Shown here: positions 7,407 through 19,400 of the stretch, one piece after another | Layout: every line of letters begins with the position of its first letter | Numbering within the stretch: the first letter of the stretch is position 1 | Assembly: GCA_933228895.1 (NCBI GenBank) | Contig: OW121847.1 | Coordinates: forward strand, 86,593,656 to 86,657,655 | From: Platycnemis pennipes | Taxonomy: Eukaryota > Arthropoda > Insecta > Odonata > Platycnemididae | Direction of reading: 5' to 3' | DNA length: 64,000 nt | The notes under the pieces: model-generated | Databases searched by the model: none | What the model saw: only the letters and a program-made list of their open reading frames with translations | What the model was told of the DNA's origin: nothing | Translations under genes and position numbers: made by a program

Positions 7407-10400
7407 GTGAGGAGATCAAATATTTCTTATTAACTTTTATGATAAGCATTTTAGATCATTTTTGTCATTTATATAACACATGTAATTTTGGTATGCGCTG
7501 AATGTTGCAAGTGAGTGCACAAGGTTCATGCACTAGCATTAATTGCTTGGTATCTGTTCATTGAAGGGCCTCTGTTGGCGTTGTGCGTGTCTTCGATTGT
7601 GATAAGCATAGTGGATATACCTATTCCACCACCTAAACTTTAAGCTTTGTTGGAGTTATGGTGGGTTTAAGGGTAGTGATATTTAACCTTGTTTTTTGTT
7701 TTTATTTTGACAGATGAAAACTTTGAACTGAAGCATGACAAGCCATTTCTTCTCTCAATGGCTAATCGAGGGTCTGACACAAACGGGTCACAGTTTTTCA
7801 TGTAAGTAATAGTCATCCTGGTTTGGCGATTTTTTTTAACCATCACCACTTCATTATCAAAGGTACTAAGTCATTGACAATTTTTTATGAGAGCTAATAA
7901 CATATGAAATTTGGAATATAGGTTTTTCTATAAGATTACCATAATTCTTTCCAGGGTTTAGTTTATATTTCATGTCATTTTTAACTGCAAAGGTCTTATG
8001 TGTCATTTTATTTCTGCGTATAGTGTAGACAGTGTTAACTAGTGAACAACCTGGCCCCACCATTGGCCCTGAGTCCACTGTACATGTTTGGGACTCTCAT
8101 CCCACTTTAATCCATGTTTTGTTGTTGTAGTACAACGCAGCCAGCTCCTCACTTGGACGGGTAAGTCAAAACTCATTCAATTTTCAATTGCCTATTGTAG
8201 TTTTACAGCTTCATAGTGAAATAATGTAAGTAATGCTTGTGAATCATTATTTCAGCATCCACGTGGTGTTTGGGCAGTTGCTGTCAGGAAAGGAAGTGGT
8301 GACCCATATTGAATCCCTACCTGTTGACCGAATGTGCCGCCCACTCCAAGATGCACGTGTATCAAACTGTGGTGAACTTGTACTTCGCGTGAAGACAAAA
8401 GGTTTGTTCCCAAAATTTGCATAAAAGTTAAGTTTAAACAGGCATACTGTTCATAGTGATTTAATCATTTAGGAATTCTATACAAAAGGAAACATCAAAA
8501 TTGCACTTTTGATGAAGGAGGAAAAGATGATCAATTGTACTTAGTAAGCAGGTGAATATTTGATGAAATATTAAATCCATGGTTTGCTTTTCCCAAATAC
8601 ATTTTAATTAACAATGGCAGAGTTAACAGCATATGGTGTTCAGTTGCAAAAGTATATAATTATTGAGATGTATTTTTTTTATCTCTCCATAAATTTATTA
8701 TGTATGGAAAGATTCATTATTTATTATAAATTTTTATAAATAAACTTATTTATAATTTTTTCATATTTCCATAATTTATTTAGTAACATTTCGATGTCTC
8801 TTTTTAGATTATAATACTTTTTTAGGTCCTTCTGTTGCCCCCTTAGTTACACAACAAAAAAAAAGAACTTCCAAAATCATCGTCACAGCACCATCTCAGG
8901 GTCAATCCATCAACTACAAAATTCAACTTGACTTTAACATTGCTTTTTCTCTTACACTTATGTCACTGTAGATTTCAAATTGCTCTGTATGGACATAACT
9001 GTTTAACCCTTTCGTGACGGGGCCACATGTTAGAAAATGCTACTTCCCTCACGAATGCCATAAAGTATTCTTTGCATTGCCAGTACGGAGCTTTCGCTAC
9101 ACTAGGATCCTCTCAGATACCTCTTTCCCTAACTTGGGTTGGGGCCCAGAGGGGTGTCAAACCTTTTTCTCGGCCACCAGACCGAGATAATCTTCATCCT
9201 TTCCCACTTAGGGACCTCTTAACAGCATGCTGTCGTGGTCAACTGTTTGTTTATGCAATGATTTTGCTAAAAACATTGTTGCCGCAGCGTAGATATTAAT
9301 TTTATCAGATATGAATTATTTTAGTTTTACGGTCCCTTTACAGCTTTTAAACGAAATTCTACTATTAATATTAAGCTCTAGTAAAAAAATCATATCAATG
9401 GTTAAGCAAATAATTTTGCCGTTTTATGTCACACTCGTAAATTATTTTGACCACTTTTCAACAATAAAATTATTATGAATTTAAAATAGCCTTATTCAGG
9501 CCGTTGACATCATCAGAGCGCGAATCAAAGAAAGGGTACTTAGAAATCTTCATCATGTTAATTCATGAGATGTACGGTCTACGGAACCCTTAATTTTGGA
9601 AATTTATGCACAGATCACATTCATATCGTAGGAATATATTGATTCTGTAAAAATTTCCCATCCTTTTTCATCTGGGCTTTGGACCGATTCAGTATTAAAT
9701 TCATAAATAACATTCAATTGTTGAACCTAAAAACATTATAGCTTCCAAATTAAATAAAAACATGAAAAAGTCATTTGTAACCAACTAAATAATTAACAAA
9801 AATTTGTTCGGAGATTCCTTTACTCATGAACTAAGTTAAAAATAACATGAGCTCCGTTTAAAATTTGTAGTTGTAGAACTAAACATAAGGAATATACTTA
9901 TAATGCTCAATTTTCCAATAACTCAATAACTTCTAAGTTTGTTATTCCACTGCGCCAACAAGCAAATGACCGCAGACCCCTACTGGGATTGGGGCGCGCA
10001 CTGCAACGAAGGGTCGGGATAATCCTCTCCCGTGGACCGAGAAAGGGTACCTAAGGCGCCCCGAGAAGGAAGCCTTTATAACACACACCTTTCAGGTCTG
10101 CTTGGGGCTAGCATAGCGGCTACGACTTGTTAACACGTCGTTCGTTCGTTTGCGTAGAAAAAATGACGCCATTTTAACACGTCCTTCGTTCTCTTGTGTA
10201 GAAAAATTGACGCCGTTTTAACACGTCCTTCGTTCACTTGCGTAGAAAAATTGACGCCGTTTTAACACGTCGTTCGTAGCGAAAGGGTTATTATGGACAT
10301 TTTGCCATTTTGACCTGTGTGTCTGATGAAACCAATTTCTGCAGAGTGATGGTTAATTTATTTATCATGTTGACTGGGATTTCCTTCTGGTAGCCTCTTT

Positions 10401-13400
10401 CATAAGTGGCTGCATTCCATCTTTATTGAAACTGTGGGAGAAGGCTGTCTTCAACAGTATGGGGCAGAAATGTAAGGTAATAAATAATTACAATGAAATT
10501 TGTATTGTTTTCTGTATAGTGCCTGCCTGGTTATAAGTTGTTATAGGTCTTAAGTTATTATAGGCTGAAGGCTTGGGTGTTAATTTATATTTCAACTATG
10601 AAGCTAAAGAAATACTCCAATATAATATTAATGTTTTAGTTTGGAATATTTCAATTAGCCTTAAGATGTTGACTTTCGAAGATGGGAAAGTGTGGCAATA
10701 ATACATAATGATATAATAGTATACTGATGACATTAAGGTGGATCGTTAATGTTTTACCATGACCTGCAAAACCCTCTTAAAGAAGGGATGGTTTTAATGA
10801 TTTTAATCATAGCTGTGCACAGGCTTCAATTCCATTCAGTTTCAATGTACAGTCCTGCTTTGTTTAGCGTTTTGGGATGCATTCTTGGGTGTCCTCTAGA
10901 GCAAATCAGTGTAGAATTAGACAAGAACATTTTAACATCAGGAAAATAAAGATGCTTTTCCAGTATCATGGATATTCTTCCGGAAGTGAGCTATTTTTCT
11001 TTCATTCTGATACGCAGACACATAATGGCTAATAGGTAGAACTATTTATGTACTCAAAGACTACTTGGGGTGTATTGCAGATTGCCCGAGGTTGCACAAA
11101 TGAAATTGTTTTCACCGTTGGCAAGTCTTTGATCTTCCTATTTTTTAAATTTTTTTCCTAAAAACATGCATGGCTTATACAAGTAAATATGGTATATGCA
11201 GCAAAAAAAATGAATACGAGCAAAAATAAATTTTGTTAATGATATAACACACAAATACACACCTGTGTCAGAATGACTTGAATGGTTGTTTAAGGTTAAT
11301 TAAAAAAAATAACTAATGGCCATTATTTCAGTAAGATGAATTTTTTTGGATGTGAACAACGAACATCCCTTGTTGAAAACAAAATTCCCTTCTAAGACAT
11401 TTAGCCATACATATCAGTCTATATAAAACACTATTTTACCTCATTTCGTGCATATACAAACAAGAGAGAGGGCAGTAATGTGCTCCATTTTACAGAAGAA
11501 TTTGAACTTAGCGACGCAGCAAGGCAGTACACAGCGCCACTAGTGACGGAAAGACGAAATATCCTGGTGAAGTCTTCACGGGTTCTATACCGGGTCAGGG
11601 AAACAGCTAAGGCCGACGTTTCAACGGCTAACACTGCCATCGTCCTCAGGGCGTTGAGTGTCAGGTCCAAGAAAAATGCCGGTTTATATACTCTTTGCCT
11701 TGGCTCAGGTCACTCTTGATTGGCTCTTCTCAGGTCACACGTGAATTGCTCCGCAAGGTCGCTCCTGATTGGCTCTATCCAATCCTCTCTCTCTTCTCGT
11801 ATGTTACGGATCACCGGCTTCCACACATTACTGAGGGCGTATCCTGTGTTGCGGTTAAAATTCTTTGTCTCTAACCTAATTTCAATTGCCTCCTTGGTTA
11901 AATGGTCCCAATAACCATAGGATCTGCTAAGTAATTTAGCGTCGTCGAAGGCAATCAGATGGTCCTTTTTGAGGCTGTGCTCGGCGACAGCGGACTTCTC
12001 AGGGTATCCCAATCTGATGCACCTCCGGTGCTCCTTGATGCGGGTTTCAATGGTGCGGCCTGTTTCTCCAATGTAGACCTCCCCACACTTGCAGGGAATA
12101 TGATAAATTCCGGGAGTTTTGAGGCCCAATCCGTCTTTGACCCTGACGAGTCGGTTCCTGAGCTTTCCCAGAGGTTTGTGGATAGTCTCAATATTTCTCT
12201 TTTTGAGAATACGTTAAATGTTCCCCGCAATGGTTGAGACATACGGTAGACAAGCTCTGGCTAAGGGTTTTTCCCTCTCTTCTGCATTAAATAAATAAAA
12301 CTTATTTTGTTGAGAAATTTTTTGCCATTGGATAACTGCTTTCGTTTCGTTTCAACCAGCGAGGTAGCTCAATATTCTCGTATACTATATACTACTAATA
12401 TAATAAATGTGTTGTTTATGTTGTCCTTAATTACTCCGAAACTTAAATTTTACTTTACTTGGAAATGGAGGAAAGTCAAGGGTTTTCGGGTTTCTTCCAC
12501 GTTGGTGCATCCCTCTGGAGTACAGATTCGTGGGCATTCTAGATGCCATCTTCATGTCCGAAGATCCTATATCTTCGTTCTACATAATTTCCATATTTTT
12601 GGACTATATATTTCCTATACTTCAGACCTGAAGATGCCTCCTGGAATGCTGGCGAAACTGTCGTGCAGTGAGATGAACCAACGCGGAAAAAAAAATAGAA
12701 ACGCTCGAGTAATCTTCTTATCACAATAGGAGCCTTCGCAGCAACTAGAATATTTTGAATTTAGGCATAAATAAAAATTGTGGATTTGCATGATACAACT
12801 TGCACTGCTATAGCGAAACATGATTACCAATCTCTACAATGGATGCAATTATGAAAAATCACGATGTTATACAGAAACATGCTAGCTAGTGTAATAGTGC
12901 AGACACCTGTCGAAAAAGAGTAAAGTCAAGAAATCATGGTATGAAGGAATACCAACTTTAAAGTGGTTTTTAAGTTCTAGATCATCTAATATCGCCGTGA
13001 ATGGCTTCGTCATAAGAGAAAAGCCATTGCATTATGTATAAGTTTGGGAATTATAGATTTGACAACCTTCAATGGTGGGTTGGGTTGGTTGAAACAGTGG
13101 CATAATTTTATTATTATATATTATACAAAAATAAATCAGGACAACTGTAGACTTTAAGAAATAATTAATATTATTGATTTAATTCAGTTTATCTGTGTTT
13201 CTTATTCATATATTTACTTTATATTGTTCAAGTAGGCATGTGAAACTGAAAATTGTCCTTTTCCTGCTATTTGCATTTTCCCATATTTTACACTTTTTTC
13301 TAGCAGTCCCTCGAAAAGCGTATATAAGGAGTATTGCTGTATGTAGTTGGATAGAGAATTTATAGTTTTACATACATTCTTACACACTATTGATTAAGAT

Positions 13401-16400
13401 AAAAATGAGAGGCACTGATAAATTGAATTAGAGTACATAATATCATTTATTATTCATTAAACTATATAGCTCTCCTGATTTATTTTGTGTGATATGTGTC
13501 AACCAATCTTTCAACCAACCTAACTACCCTTTGGACATTGTCAAATCATTGATTTGTAATCTTTAGATGATGTTCAATGCCATTTTTCTTTTTACAACAC
13601 CATTCAGGTGATCTTTGGCCATCTAGAACTTAAAAGCCTCTCTTTTAGTAGGCATCTTTCATAATAAGAATTCTTGACATTTTCTTATTTTTGACAGATG
13701 TCTGTACTGGCTGGCACATTTCTAATTCACATTTAAGTTTTTATAATGATATCCATTGTAAACAAGTAATCTTATATGAATCGCCATATCACTGGGAGTT
13801 GCATTGGGAGAATCCACTTGATCCGCAATTTTTATTTAAACCTAAATTCAAAATATTCTATTACTTTTCAACTTCCCATTTCCAAGTAGAGTAAAATTTA
13901 CCTTTCAGAGTAATTACAGTTGACACTAACAACGCATGAGAATATTGTGCCACCTCATTGGTTGGCTAGTGCAATTATTTATCGAACCAAAAATTTCTTT
14001 AAAAAATAATTTTTTGTTCAATGCTGCTTCTGTTGATGTTGATATAAACCTATCAACCTAAAAACCTGTTGATATAAGGCAGTGCAAATGATCCCAGTTA
14101 TGGGTCACCAATTCAGTTCTTATTGGAATCCCGGTTTCCTTCTTTCCCTTCGCACAGCATACTTTGCATCGCTTTTGTGCTTTATTTTGACCAGCCGGAA
14201 TGGGTATTCTCTTCAGAAAATGTTTTTCGGATAGACGTCCGAGTCTCGCGGCAGAAGGTGCAGCACTTTGTTCATCATCTTCTTCAATCATCACCAACCG
14301 AGTGCATACCTGCTGCATGAATCGACTAACAGGCACCGATGTCCTATTCACAGAATTGTACATAATGGAAGCATTTACTAATGTCATAAGAATCAAATGG
14401 AAGGCTAAGGAACGCCACCATTTCACAGCTTTGTGAGAAAAAGCACCATAACTCATTAGTTGGTCGGAAACGTCAACTCCAAATTTGTTTTTATTATACG
14501 ACACCACCGCAGCTGGTTTGGTCTTCTCTCTTCCTCGTCTGTCCGTGTATGTCACCATAGAACCCGCGTGTCTCGTGGACACTATGAACACATCTCTTTT
14601 GTCTCTCCAGCGCAGTGCCAAAATATTCCCCAGCCGCCGGAAAATCTGTTAACCACGGCTCAGTCGAGCATTCAGCAATTCAAGGGGAAGGCCTCTTATA
14701 TTTTTCATAACCGTGCTGACGAATCCTGTTTGAAGATCCTCTAACTGCTTGGCTAAAGCTATGCTGGTGTAAAATCTATCAGTATAGATTGGGTGCCCTT
14801 GGTTTGCACGGGTATGGAGTAGGCGTTGGATTATTGCCTGACCGGTGTTTTATTGGCCGCAGAAAATATCGAAATTCCATACATAACCACTTTTGGCCTC
14901 GGTGAGCATATATAGCTTGATTCCGTATTTGTTCGGTTTTTTTGGCATGTATACTCTGTATGGAGATCGGCCCCTAAAAGGACACATGCCCTCGTCAACT
15001 GTTAAGCATTCATCTGGTATATAAGCGGCTTGAAATCAATGGTCGTAATTTGTGAAGTGGATCATGTCCTGGTTCACCCCTTTGCTTATAGAGCCGATTG
15101 TCAGCTAGATGGAAGTTTCCAAGGATGGCTAGAAACCTATCTCTAGACAAAACCTTCGGACAAAAGTTGCACGAAAGCACAGGGTCTTGACTCCAGTGGT
15201 CTGCAATGGATGGTCGATGGCATATGCTCATGTGAATAATGAATGCCAAAAATCGTCGGATATCCGCTTGATTACATGTTTTCCACTTTCTCAAATGACT
15301 GAGCAGATAGCGTGTTGTTTTGTGTTTTCTTTGCAAGCATTTGTCTTTCATATAAGTTCGTCTGCTCCTTCATATGGTTTATGATGTCTAGGTCAATGAA
15401 ATGATAAAAAAAGTCAAAAACCTCACTAGAATCATTGAATTCTTCCACATCCACGATTCCATGCGCTCCGCTAAAAATAGGAATCTTTGGATGACCATCC
15501 TCATCACTCCATCCTTCTACATCTAATCCTCTACCTCGACCAGTGGGTGCTCCACGCCGATTTGCAAGCATTCGTCCTCGGACTCGTCCCCTTGTTCCAA
15601 CTACACCCCTTCTCATTGACGGCTGGTTCCTTCTAGCCTGGTCTTCACTGCTACTAGAACCGTCTTCACTATCAGATTCTTTTTCGGAAGGAGTAAGAGA
15701 AGAAATTACAATGTATTGTATGGGATTTCATCGAAGATTTAATAAGAATAAGACGTAAAATGTCGCAAAAAGTAATAGCTCATACCTGAATCACTCGAAC
15801 TCTGTGGTTCATAATCCAAATCCAACTCTGAATCATCAGAATCACTCATCTCGCTGTCATATTCCTGAAGAATATCTGCAATATCTACAGCAGTCATGCG
15901 TTTACGAGCCATGTTGAAAGCACGAAACAGAGTCAATCCTCGACGCAACCAACTCGATGAAACTCACGTGGTACACTGACTCGGAACAGTCGTAGGGAAA
16001 GGTTTGCACTCTTCCACACTAACACAAATGATTCGAGACCCTGAAGTGGTATGTCATCTAGCGGCCAGAATGAGGTACTATAAACTCTGTTCAAGGTCAG
16101 GAGAAAGTTTGTGGCCCCTGGGACTACTGCAGCAGAAGTACGATTTTTCAAAAGACGGATGGCGTAATATTACGCCCGTAGCAAAAATCGAAGGATTTCA
16201 CGTGGCGTAATATTACACCCATAGCACGCAAAGTGTTAAAAATATAGGAAATTTGTTGGGATGCGACAAAATGCTGTATATTTTGACTTAACTTAAATTC
16301 CGACAATGCAAATGTAAAGTTTTGCGTGTATATTCAAGTACTTTGAAAATGAATTATGTTTTAAATTGAAAATGTTAATATGAGCTTAAAGGTGAGCATA

Positions 16401-19400
16401 TTCAGTACATGTTTTATGCCTATTAATGTCCACCACATGTATTTAAGCATATTATGCAGATGTATTAATAAATGGAAATTGTTAGATGTGATATAGGTAT
16501 GCATATGTATCTTGTTGTATCCTGCAACTTGTCGCAAGGATATATGTCAGAGTGAATCGAGACTAAGGATGCAACATTGACAAAGAAACAGGTAGTGATT
16601 ACACTACCTAGTAATCAGAAAAAAATATTTTGAACCCATTTTTCCTTTCACAGAGAAAAAGAAAAAAGTCAGCAGTAGCAGCAGCAGTTCTTCTGAGTCC
16701 AGTAGTGAGGAAGAATCAGATGCTAAGGAGAAGAAGAAGACGAAGAAGAAAGAACATTCAAGGTTTGATTGACTGGTGATTTGTCTCTTTAAACATACGG
16801 AAAACTCGTGATCATCCATGGGTTGGTTACATGTCATGCAATTACCCATGATAGATTATTTCCTCCATTCTTTTTTTATGCTTCTTATTTATAAACATCT
16901 GATATGATATAGATATTCTCAATTTTTTGTTGGTTGAACTTACTTGAGTCATATTTCCCTCAAATCCAACTTTTAATATTTGTTTTTCTCGTGTTATGGG
17001 GTGAATGTTTTATGCCCTTTTTCCTCCCAAATTTTTGCAGGGCGGCAGGACTTTCAAAACATCTGAAATAAAAATCAAAATATGAACAAATATTTCTTTA
17101 TGATTCTTTGCCAGAGAAAGCTGGCAAAGCTGGCTGAGAAAATTGAAGCTGAATCTTATTTCTTAAAGTAAATGGCCATATAGTCCCCACTCAATGAAAT
17201 TAAGGACATGTTCAAGGGCAAATATAAAGAATGGGTAATTTCAAGAGTAAATCAAAGTTTAATTTTTCTTCAATAAAATTGAAAATTCAATGAAAACATT
17301 AAATGTTTTTGTTTAGAAAATGCAGCATTTTCACTGTCAGCATGTAATCGATTTCTTTTTTTATCAACCAAATATCAAGTCAACTCGGTAATCAAAAGTG
17401 TTTTAAAAGAGCACCTAATTATTGAGAGAAATGACCAGGGTGGCGATCGTCAGGGAAAACCTGGAATTGTCAGGGAATTTTGGAAGTCTGGAAAAGTCAG
17501 GGAATAGTCAGGGAATTCTCCTAACAGTCAGGGAGAAACTGGGATCGGGAATTTCCCTACCATATCAAATTTTTCTACCATTACGTTTACCAGGCAGTCT
17601 TTCCCGCCCTTTATTTCACCAAAACATTTCACCAACTAAAGCTAATGTCCGTCGCCGAAGTGCATAGAATAATTCGTCAATTCGTTGAGCATTCAGTTGT
17701 GAATCAGTCATACAAAGTATCCCTTTTGTATATCCTTAATGCGATATTTGCCTAGTGGTGTTGAAATTCATAATCACCGTGTGTTCTGCTCATCACAAGG
17801 AATCCGAGGCTGTATTTTTCGGAAGATTTTAACTCGCTTTTTTTTTAACTTCTGAGACTCGGGTTGAAAGGTAGTTGTAGCACACTAGCTTGTATTAAAT
17901 ACTTGCTTGCAGTTCTAAAAATACGAGACGATGATTATTAAAACGGTAATACAAGTACGATCACACTTGTAAACAAAATCTTACATGAGATCATCTTTGG
18001 TTTCCATACCCCCCTTCCCGAGACCATAAGAAGAGTTCTCCTCCCCTCCCCACCTTTCACGCTCGACGTAATTATTGAATGGCCCCCTTAGCTCCCACTC
18101 GAAGCAATTTAGTCAAGTCAAAAACCACCTCAAATATGGCATTCCTAAATATGACGCTGCCGATGCTAATTACCTCATGTTTTCGCTCGCAGTGGCGGGA
18201 TTACGTTTCGTTTGTTTATACAAATATTTTTACATTTTTGGTTACCTCTTACAATCAAGGGGTTATGACCACATTAATCAAGTTGTTATTCGATTTTAAA
18301 ACTCGTGCCATCCGATTTTGATCCAGTCCAAGAACTTGGCTTTGGTTTGTATTTTTCGCGTAGCTTTGTGATACCTGTGCCGAAGTCCGCCGGTACATTG
18401 GCCATAAACTTTCCCTTCAATGCCTATACAGTAATCTTCAACTTCCCAGAACTACTATGACACGCCACCTCTCCCTTGAAGAATTACATTTTCAATTTGT
18501 AATTTTACCGAAGGAAACATACACGGCCACAGAAATACGATACACGGCCGCGAAAAATGTATTAAAAGTGTGTACAATTTGTGTGAGGGCTTAACTTGTC
18601 AAGGTTTAATATATATTTTTTCACTAGGGTGGAGTTTCCATATATTTTTTTATTCTTATAGCTTTTAATGTATTAATTTTAGCTTTTAAAATTTTCTGAG
18701 TTTTTACGAAAATGTAATTCAGTAGAAATAAAATATTCCGATAATGGGAGACCTTTTGGCGATCGGTCGGGGAAATTGGTAAAGCCATCAGGGAAAAATC
18801 AGGGAAAAGTCAGGGAATTTGAAAATTGATTATCAGTAGCCACCCTGAATGACATTCTGACTACTCTGAGCATGCTCAGCAGCTCATATTTGAATGTATT
18901 GTTCATTGACATATTATGGACATGGCTGCTGAACATGCTCAGCAGTTAAGAGGGTTCTTCTATCAGGACCATAGTTAGCGCTAGTTTCTGGAAACATTTG
19001 CTGAGGAAACTAAACCTCCAGGTACACCCAGGTGACAGAACCGCGGAGAAAGGCAAGCATGTCACTGGCCTAACTGAACATCCATGTAACTCAGATCCGC
19101 ATTAGTTGAGGACTTACTGTAAATCTCGGCTGCTGATACATAGAATCTGCACGACTGGTATTCAAATCTTTAATCCATTGAGTCGATCGAATCTTTTAAC
19201 CATGGATTCGATTCAACCAAAATCAAGGATTCAACCAAATCTTCGAATCCCTGCCCCAACCCTAGTTTTAAGTCTGCTGTGAGTCTAAGGGTGCTAAGAT
19301 TAGGGATGGAGAGGAGGAGAGAAGAGTATTGGTGGACATGTTGCGAAAATACGGTAATCTATTTTTAACTATTTTAGCAAAGAAATTGCACACACTGTCC

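Larger units (their letters stand above)
7407..8255 (+). other. PPIG introns 1-3 (short)
   Basis: Introns 7407-7713 (307 bp), 7802-8130 (329 bp) and 8161-8255 (95 bp) are AT-rich and carry no repeat I recognise. Confidence 0.8.
11381..13339 (+). mobile_element. Truncated mariner/pogo-type element, copy A
   Basis: 11381-11562 and 12289-13339 align with 31016-31208 and 31505-33301 of the better preserved copy B, in the same orientation. The right end reads GGAGTATTGCTG followed by TA, a decayed form of copy B's GGTTTTACTG|TA. The left end is missing. The gap at 11563-12288 is a Penelope-like insertion that replaces about 290 bp present in copy B. No transposase is encoded. Confidence 0.7.
13920..16239 (-). 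mobile_element. piggyBac element, decayed autonomous copy
   Basis: Encloses a broken piggyBac transposase on the minus strand. The 5' end of the element (high coordinate) is clear: TTAA at 16236-16239 followed inward by CACTTTGCGTGCTATGGG and two copies of a GGCGTAATATTACGCC palindrome. The other terminus is uncertain. TTGACACT...GCCACC near 13920-13954 resembles the same terminus in inverted form. Confidence 0.65.

Noticed and set aside
11431..11719. 79-codon frames on both strands at the copy A / Penelope boundary
   Set aside because: They span the junction of two mobile elements and overlap each other. Not genes.
12307..12830. 140-codon frame in copy A and its counterpart in copy B (32287-32740)
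   Set aside because: The two copies do not preserve the frame relative to each other, as expected for non-coding repeat sequence.
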